Assembly: GCA_019112865.1 (NCBI GenBank)
Contig: DXIN01000001.1
Location: 1 to 36,130, forward strand
Reading direction: 5' to 3'
Length of the DNA stretch: 36,130 nucleotides
From: Candidatus Helicobacter avicola
GTDB lineage: Bacteria > Campylobacterota > Campylobacteria > Campylobacterales > Helicobacteraceae
Shown piece after piece: positions 34,709 through 36,130 of the stretch. How positions within the stretch are numbered: the first letter of the stretch is position 1; each line of letters starts with the position of its first letter. The notes below the pieces were generated by a model. That model searched no databases. It saw only the letters and a program-made list of their open reading frames with translations, and was not told the origin of the DNA. The position numbers and the translations under genes are program-made.

Positions 34709-35511
34709 TGCACACGCGCGTTATTGATTTTGCTAGATATTCGAGCCTGCGCGTAGGCGCACCCCTAGAAGTGCAAATCATAGAATCTACACACGAGTGT
34801 CAAACTTTGCCCCCAAATGCCCACATCATCGGCAAAGCAAACAATCTCCTCATCTCCCCAAACGCCTCACATCTGTATATGCTGGATAAGAGCTTTGCGT
34901 TTATCGAGATACAGCCCCACTGCGTGCATATCGGCGGGGCGATGAACTCGGGACAGATTTGTAGTTTTTTTAAAAAACACGATTTGGGCGGTATGGAGTT
35001 TTTGCAGGGCTTGCCCGGCTCGCTAGGCGGGATCATCAAGATGAATGCAGGGCTTAAGGATAAGCGCGGGGGTATGCATGAGATAGGCGAGCGGCTGCTA
35101 GAAGTCAATATCAATGGCGCGTGGGTGAGAAGTGAAAATCTTGGCTTTGGCTATCGCACAAGCGCGATTGATGGTGTGATTTGTGGTGCGAAGATTCACA
35201 GAATAGAGGGCTTTAGGCACGAACTCACACAGGATTTTTTATCCTTGCGCGCTCATCACCCCAAAGCCCCAAGTTGCGGGAGTTGCTTTAAAAATCCTCC
35301 GGGTGAGTATGCTGGGAGGTTGTTAGAATCTGTGGGATTGAGAGGGTTTAGAATCGGTGGTATGGGCTTTGCGAAAGAGCACGCAAATTTCTTAGTCAAT
35401 CTCGGCGGTGGCACATTTACAGAGGCTATGGAACTCATAGAGCTAGCCAAAAAACGCGTGTTTGAATCTAGTGGGATAATGCTAGAGTGCGAGGTGCAGA
35501 TTGTGGGGTAA
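34708..35511 (+). CDS. murB: MurB, UDP-N-acetylenolpyruvoylglucosamine reductase
   Basis: The 267 residues are of the short epsilonproteobacterial type. FAD-binding features are YSSLRVGAPLEV and GLPGSLGGIIKMNAG. The active-site Ser is in the conserved SCGSCFKNPPGEYAGRLLE, and a catalytic Glu is expected near the C-terminus (MLECEVQIVG). It reduces UDP-GlcNAc-enolpyruvate to UDP-MurNAc with NADPH in the cytoplasm. Its ATG overlaps the fliQ stop by one base, tying a wall enzyme to a flagellar export gene in one transcript. Confidence 0.96.
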   Translation: MHTRVIDFARYSSLRVGAPLEVQIIESTHECQTLPPNAHIIGKANNLLISPNASHLYMLDKSFAFIEIQPHCVHIGGAMNSGQICSFFKKHDLGGMEFLQGLPGSLGGIIKMNAGLKDKRGGMHEIGERLLEVNINGAWVRSENLGFGYRTSAIDGVICGAKIHRIEGFRHELTQDFLSLRAHHPKAPSCGSCFKNPPGEYAGRLLESVGLRGFRIGGMGFAKEHANFLVNLGGGTFTEAMELIELAKKRVFESSGIMLECEVQIVG

Positions 35512-35529
35512 GCACAATCCTCACGCATT

Positions 35530-36066
35530 TCACGCGCTATTTTTTATAGAAATTTTCTCTATCTTTTTGCCATTGTTGCAAACTTTCTTTTGTAAGAAGC
35601 TTTTGGAGGTTTTTGATACATTCTTCTTTATCCACCAAAGTGAAATATGGTCTACCCACAAAAAACCCATAGACAAACCACTTAATACGCAATAAATTCT
35701 ATTTGGTTGTGGCATAAAATCAAAGGTCTTTCTTGCCTCTGTTTTGGCACTTAGCACAATCGATTCTCCATTTGGCACAATATCTACATAAAATGCAGAA
35801 CTACTGCGTGATTTGCCCACAAAATACCCACTTCTAAAGTTATCTTTCACATCGTCTGTAGTATGAAGAGTTATATCATATGAAACCAAAACACCAGTCA
35901 TAGATGGTCTATAAACATAGATTCTGCTTTCCCCTTGTTTTGGATTTTGCACGATTTCACTGGGATTTGTATTAAAGCTATAATCCTTGTTTGGATCGTA
36001 GTTGTGTCCCGCACAACCAAAAAACATAATGCCTAAACCCATTATCATCACGATAGATAATTTCAT
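35530..36066 (-). CDS. Putative lipoprotein with DUF2846-like domain
   Basis: The precursor has 178 residues: a hydrophobic signal (MKLSIVMIMGLGIMFFGCAG) ends in a lipobox-like FFGC with C18 as the likely lipidated residue. The segment ESRIYVYRPSMTGVLVSYDI resembles DUF2846, a domain of small bacterial lipoproteins of unknown function. The C-terminus is basic (KKNVSKTSKSFLQKK). The second of two adjacent ATG codons (36066) has AGGGAG 4 nt upstream, and the first (36069) is too close. It converges with murB, 18 nt apart. A T14 tract and -10-like box lie upstream at the window edge. Confidence 0.72.
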   Translation of the reverse strand: MKLSIVMIMGLGIMFFGCAGHNYDPNKDYSFNTNPSEIVQNPKQGESRIYVYRPSMTGVLVSYDITLHTTDDVKDNFRSGYFVGKSRSSSAFYVDIVPNGESIVLSAKTEARKTFDFMPQPNRIYCVLSGLSMGFLWVDHISLWWIKKNVSKTSKSFLQKKVCNNGKKIEKISIKNSA

Positions 36067-36103
36067 CATTCTCCCTTAAAATCTCAAAATAACAAAGAAT
36101 GTA

Positions 36104-36130
36104 ATTCTAACTTTGCAAAAAAAAAAAAAA
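36104..36130 (-). promoter_or_regulatory. T14 tract and -10-like box upstream of the lipoprotein gene (window edge)
   Basis: On the minus strand 14 T (36130-36117) are followed 7 nt later by TAGAAT (36109-36104), a -10-like box 37 nt upstream of the ATG. The tract touches the end of the sequence, so its real length may be greater. The layout repeats that of the two chemoreceptor genes. Confidence 0.5.

Overview
The window reads as a chromosomal contig from a Helicobacter, most likely of the enterohepatic type. The gene content is typical of Campylobacterota: PflA, a cytoplasmic TlpD-type chemoreceptor with a zinc-binding C-terminus, a Hof-type porin, a UPF0323 lipoprotein, CcoS next to an FqrB-like flavoprotein, a CbpA-HspR-RarA operon, and fliQ-murB. 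Two features argue against H. pylori itself: an argJ gene and a selenocysteine tRNA. From memory, several short blocks keep the H. pylori gene order (rpmB-kch; tlpD near pbp1A; ccoS-fqrB; cbpA-hspR-rarA; fliQ-murB), but the blocks are shuffled relative to one another. Both ends of the window are A homopolymers (13 and 14 nt), so the contig probably stops at long homopolymers and not at a biological boundary.

Layout. 1-5.1 kb, minus strand: rpmB, kch-type K+ channel, argJ, pflA, with a good sigma-54-like promoter in front of pflA. 5.1-8.2 kb, minus: yebC, a Hof-type porin and an unrecognised 298-residue protein. 8.3-11.2 kb, plus: a secreted YfaP/TPR protein overlapping a membrane-anchored polysaccharide deacetylase, then a DUF3015 protein. 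11.3-19.7 kb: fur (minus), then tlpD, pbp1A, ccoS, fqrB, xthA and a second, transmembrane chemoreceptor (plus). 19.9-26.5 kb: ppk1 (minus), a small outer-membrane barrel and a UbiD-family decarboxylase (plus), then a UPF0323 lipoprotein and an OB/coiled-coil/receiver-like protein (minus). 26.7-31.2 kb, plus: cbpA-hspR-rarA, an envelope protein and lpxD. 31.4-33.4 kb, plus: a membrane-anchored unknown, dgkA and yceI. 33.6-36.1 kb: luxS (minus), selC tRNA, fliQ and murB (plus), and a lipoprotein (minus).

Most genes are core functions: cell wall (pbp1A, murB), lipid A (lpxD), envelope, respiration (ccoS, fqrB, ubiD), stress (cbpA-hspR, fur, ppk1), motility and taxis. The more unusual material is non-coding. 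Both chemoreceptor genes, and the lipoprotein gene at the right edge, carry a run of exactly 14 T immediately upstream of a -10 box, which suggests slipped-strand promoter switching. The two chemoreceptor genes share a perfect 104-bp block. A modular intergenic repeat of about 150 bp, with hairpins that keep pairing while their sequence changes, occupies the larger gaps downstream of plus-strand genes. The heptamer AGAATCT/AGATTCT occurs about 80 times. An HspR-type operator precedes cbpA.
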